Shown here: positions 63,160 through 64,000 of the stretch, piece after piece
Layout of the letters: each line of letters starts with the position of its first letter
How positions within the stretch are numbered: position 1 is the first letter of the stretch
Source of the DNA: Azomonas tarimensis
GTDB taxonomy: Bacteria; Pseudomonadota; Gammaproteobacteria; Pseudomonadales; Pseudomonadaceae
Length of the DNA: 64,000 nucleotides
Assembly (NCBI RefSeq): GCF_042648805.1
Contig: NZ_JBHRXZ010000018.1
Location: 62,001 to 126,000, forward strand
Direction of reading: 5' to 3'
Notes under the pieces: model-generated
The model's input: the letters and a program-made list of their open reading frames with translations, nothing else
Database searches by the model: none
What the model was told of the DNA's origin: nothing
Translations under genes and position numbers: made by a program

Positions 63160-63560
63160 CAGCTGCTCCTCTTGAGTTCCTGTGCAAGGCCGCGTCCGGT
63201 TTGGTCGGCGGCGGCGTTGTACGGATTGATCAGGCGGGCCACGCCGGCCTTTTCCAGGGCTTGCGCGTGGACCGGATCTGCCCCACGGCCGCTACCTGGC
63301 CGGTAAAGCCGGCTTCGCGCAATGCGTGCAGAAGGGCCCGCTTCGACTCCCGCGGCGGAAAACCGGTCGCCATCCAGGCCGTCCGGGCGTTTCGGCCGCT
63401 CCAACGCCATCTCTCGATAAGGCCGCTTGCGTTCGAAGACGTTCAGCCAGGGAGCCGGGCGGATGTACAGCGGGTGCGAGTAGAGGATCATGTAGGTGAC
63501 ATCATGATGGTCACCAGTCCCACCAGGGTGGTCAGGCCCCGGCGCTTCGTTGTCCATGTG
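63160..63560 (-). pseudogene. Remnant of a cation:proton antiporter (KefB-type, TrkA-N)
   Basis: Pieces of a monovalent cation antiporter can be read only by changing frame. GLTTLVGLVTIMMS (around 63500-63540) is followed, after a one-base loss, by TYMILYSHPLYIRPAPWLN and FERKRPYREMALERP. Then a jump removes most of the TrkA-N domain, and KRALLHALREAGFTGQVA and DPVHAQALEKAGVARLINPYN lie in two further frames. The N-terminal membrane part is absent, and a GGDEF gene starts beyond. At least two frameshifts and one deletion. Confidence 0.82.
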
Positions 63561-63595
63561 CCCCTCGCCGGGGCTGCCAATCGTCGGAGACTGCC

Positions 63596-64000
63596 TCAGC
63601 CTGCCAGGACCCGGTTGCGCCCGGTGCGCTTGGCTCCATACAGGGCCTGGTCGGCACGTTTGAGCAGCGCTTCTACGGTCTCGTCATGGCCACGATGATC
63701 GGCCACCCCCACCGAGACGGTGATTGCCTCGCCGGTCGGACTGATGGTGCAGGCGATGCGGTCGCAGAGTCGCTGGGCTGCGCCCAGGGCTTCCTCCAGC
63801 CCGGCGCCTGGTAGCAGCAGGACGAATTCCTCGCCGCCGCTGCGGCAGAGCAGGTCGCTGACGCGCGCCGATTCGCGCATCTGTCGGGCTAGAAAGCGCA
63901 GCACCTCATCACCGATGTCGTGCCCGTAGGTGTCATTGACGCGCTTGAAGTGATCGACATCGAGGATAGCCACGGCAAAGGGGGCGCCTTGTTGCCTCCA
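63596..64000 (-). CDS. GGDEF diguanylate cyclase, C-terminal part
   Basis: The last 134 codons of a leftward gene whose start is beyond the window. The active-site loop is SGGEEFVLLLPG and the Mg-site region DVDHFKRVNDTYGHDIGD is intact; both are needed for cyclic di-GMP synthesis. The inhibitory RxxD motif is not clear upstream of the loop. Sensor domains lie outside the window. Confidence 0.93.
   Translation of the reverse strand, partial: WRQQGAPFAVAILDVDHFKRVNDTYGHDIGDEVLRFLARQMRESARVSDLLCRSGGEEFVLLLPGAGLEEALGAAQRLCDRIACTISPTGEAITVSVGVADHRGHDETVEALLKRADQALYGAKRTGRNRVLAG

Overview
This is a high-GC gammaproteobacterial chromosome segment. The first 21 kb has the gene order typical of Pseudomonas: the rpoN/ptsN cluster, the lpt-kds genes, the mla operon with ibaG and murA, hisGDC, an AlgW protease, a Nif3-like gene and cysD-cysNC. 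The short distance from ptsO to pmbA and the later nitrate and formamide genes suggest a Pseudomonas of the stutzeri/mendocina type. The genus is well supported; the species is a guess. No tRNA, rRNA, CRISPR array, prophage or insertion sequence was seen.

Layout. (a) 1-7.5 kb: the 3' end of pmbA, then a leftward operon read kdsD-kdsC-lptC-lptA-lptB-rpoN-hpf-ptsN-rapZ-ptsO, which joins LPS precursor synthesis and export to sigma-54 and the nitrogen phosphotransferase branch. (b) 7.7-21 kb: rightward mlaFEDCB, ibaG, murA and hisGDC; leftward algW; rightward nif3-like, cysD and cysNC. (c) 21-31.3 kb: rutR facing an NCS1 transporter, an acyl-CoA thioesterase, a candidate small RNA, sbcDC and two hypothetical genes. 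(d) 31.3-37.5 kb: a leftward five-gene operon with a TPP enzyme, an enolase-superfamily protein, an internally duplicated membrane protein, a gluconate-dehydrogenase subunit-3-like protein and a GMC oxidoreductase. (e) 37.8-44.8 kb: an amidohydrolase, a CHAD protein, a pseudouridine synthase, a DUF192 protein, a DJ-1/PfpI protein, cytochrome c-551, a small hypothetical protein and an MFS exporter.

(f) 44.9-54 kb: a leftward nitrogen-scavenging region, the most interesting part. NasR (NIT plus ANTAR) is followed by a long leader and then a nitrate-type ABC transporter. The leader has a near-consensus sigma-54 promoter, an ANTAR-like hexaloop hairpin and a strong intrinsic terminator just before the transporter start. 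Downstream lie a Tat-exported acetamidase/formamidase and then one long gene joining an AraC-family regulator to a second complete acetamidase/formamidase domain. That fusion is the best candidate for an undescribed system: a transcription factor carrying the enzyme fold of its neighbour.

(g) 54.3-64 kb: a PQQ-type sugar dehydrogenase facing NDH-2; an iron-dependent alcohol dehydrogenase, mmsA and an IclR regulator, with two matching operator-like dyads around a good promoter; a manganese catalase facing a tandem universal stress protein; the decayed 3' remnant of a cation:proton antiporter; and a GGDEF gene that runs off the window.
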